Shown piece by piece: positions 63,331 through 64,000 of a stretch of DNA of 64,000 bases; within the stretch, counting starts at the first letter, position 1; each line of letters starts with the position of its first letter. The stretch spans positions 62,001-126,000 of the forward strand of contig JBKBSO010000006.1 of assembly GCA_046291695.1 (NCBI GenBank), given 5' to 3'. This stretch comes from PNNG01 sp046291695. GTDB lineage: Bacteria > Bacteroidota > Bacteroidia > UBA7662. The notes under the pieces were generated by a model that saw only the letters and a list, made by a program, of their open reading frames with translations, had not been told where the DNA came from and did not search any database. The position numbers and the translations under genes are program-made.

Positions 63331-63338
63331 CAAAGATA
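63331..63338 (-). promoter_or_regulatory. Candidate -7 box directly before cysS
   Basis: On the minus strand TATCTTTG matches TAnnTTTG exactly and ends 4 bases before the cysS ATG. No -33 match. If real, the cysS mRNA would be leaderless or nearly so. Confidence 0.4.
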
Positions 63339-63445
63339 GGGATGTCCGTCTATTTTTGGCGACCTCATAGCAGCCTAAACGGCTACATGACAAATATTTT
63401 GAATACCCTATCTGCTGATACCCGCCTGGGATGCTTCGCGTGTTT

Positions 63446-63814
63446 TTAGCCAATGGTACGGAGTATTTTTTCCATTTTTCGACCTTTGGCTAGCTCGTCA
63501 ACAAGTTTATCAAGGTATCGTACTTTTTGAGTGAGTGGGTTGTCTATTTCTTCAATACGGTAGCCGCAAATCATTCCTTTAATTAAGGAGGCATTGGGAT
63601 GCAAACGTGCTTTCGCAAAAAAATCTTCAAAGCTCAAGGCTGCATCAAGGCTTTTTTGGATTTCCTCTTCCTTGAATCCGGTGAGCCAGCAGATAACCTG
63701 ATGAAGTTCAGCACGGGTACGACCCTTGCTTTCTATTTTCGAAACATAATGTGGATACACCGACGAAAAGGTCATTTTGGCCATGCGTTCGTCGTGGTCG
63801 TGAGGTTTATTCAT
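63446..63814 (-). CDS. DUF2200 family protein
   Basis: A 122-residue protein with the DUF2200 pattern along its length: MTFSSVYPHYVSKIESKGRT, VICWLTGFKEEEI, MICGYRIEEIDNPL and RYLDKLVDELAKGRKMEKIL. Small cytosolic family with no known function. It is transcribed toward cysS but 120 bases away; a TAnnTTTG box is 47 bases before its ATG. Confidence 0.88.
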   Translation of the reverse strand: MNKPHDHDERMAKMTFSSVYPHYVSKIESKGRTRAELHQVICWLTGFKEEEIQKSLDAALSFEDFFAKARLHPNASLIKGMICGYRIEEIDNPLTQKVRYLDKLVDELAKGRKMEKILRTIG

Positions 63815-63861
63815 CAGCGAAACAGCATTTTACGATGGAGATTATTGGAGAATCATATCTG

Positions 63862-63869
63862 CAAAGTTA
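63862..63869 (-). promoter_or_regulatory. Candidate -7 box of the DUF2200 gene
   Basis: On the minus strand TAACTTTG matches TAnnTTTG exactly, 47 bases before the ATG at 63814. The -33 element is unclear. Confidence 0.35.
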
Positions 63870-63935
63870 ATATATTTCAAGCACATTACCGGGTTTTATG
63901 CAATAGCTCCCCCGAACGGGCGTGACAAAAGCGGG

Positions 63936-63943
63936 TAATTTTG
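63936..63943 (+). promoter_or_regulatory. Candidate -7 box before the right-edge gene
   Basis: TAATTTTG matches TAnnTTTG exactly, 12 bases before the ATG at 63956. No -33 TTTG was found at the right distance. Confidence 0.3.
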
Positions 63944-63955
63944 TATCTTAACCGC

Positions 63956-64000
63956 ATGTCGCATTATCATCTTTCTGCCGATCCTGACCGTCCACGCCAT
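63956..64000 (+). CDS. Partial gene at the right edge
   Basis: An ATG at 63956 opens a frame to the window end (15 codons: MSHYHLSADPDRPRH). A -7-type box precedes it. Too short to name. Confidence 0.35.
   Translation, partial: MSHYHLSADPDRPRH

Overview
The window is chromosomal DNA of a Bacteroidota bacterium. The evidence is four secreted proteins with type IX secretion (T9SS) C-terminal sorting domains, a TonB-dependent receptor with a carboxypeptidase-regulatory-like N-terminus, many CKK-type lipoproteins, a ftsK-lolA pair, YceI/OB-fold proteins, and promoters of the TTTG-N19-21-TAnnTTTG type rather than Shine-Dalgarno-led genes. I cannot place it more precisely. No rRNA, tRNA, CRISPR array, transposase or prophage was seen.

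Layout. 0-12.7 kb is a cell-surface region: a truncated secreted protein, a purple-acid-phosphatase-like lipoprotein, a TonB receptor followed by three lipoproteins (beta-helix, beta-propeller-like, leucine-rich repeat), then two T9SS cargo proteins. 12.7-17.9 kb holds an ECF sigma/anti-sigma pair with an OB-fold gene and a YceI remnant, divergent from a tightly overlapping run (barrel, YceI, DinB-like, NRDE, ATP-grasp). 18.1-21.9 kb is a four-gene operon (UbiA prenyltransferase, type III polyketide synthase, methyltransferase, FAD oxidoreductase), most simply a phenolic-lipid or quinone-type natural-product pathway. 21.9-28 kb has T9SS proteins, an acyltransferase-like membrane protein and an AI-2E-type transporter. 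28.1-30.6 kb holds a CDGSH/4Fe-4S protein, mnmH and selD, which together make selenouridine-modified tRNA. 31-36.4 kb contains decayed genes. 36.9-42.7 kb is a SAM-riboswitch-controlled metH-metF operon. 43-55 kb has a TlpA-like thioredoxin, a GNAT-nitrilase fusion, an ABC transporter cassette, an S41 peptidase and a hybrid histidine kinase. 55-64 kb is mostly housekeeping: a PIF1-like helicase, lolA, ftsK, an M28 peptidase, cysS and a DUF2200 gene.

The most remarkable feature is inside metH. About 270 codons are inserted in frame into a loop of the C-terminal activation domain. The insert is bounded by GC-rich palindromic repeats in opposite orientations, carries an intact-looking DUF559 (Vsr-like) endonuclease domain, and ends in a 102-bp (34-codon) unit repeated in tandem, all without breaking the metH frame.

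A second theme is gene decay. An NRDE-family gene has an in-frame TAG. An FGE-sulfatase-type gene has a frameshift and a TAA. A conserved ~600-residue Bacteroidota protein has an extra T and a TAA. A YceI paralogue has lost its C-terminal two thirds. Neighbouring genes are intact, and TAG and TAA both serve as ordinary stops, so codon reassignment is unlikely; real pseudogenes or local assembly error are the alternatives.
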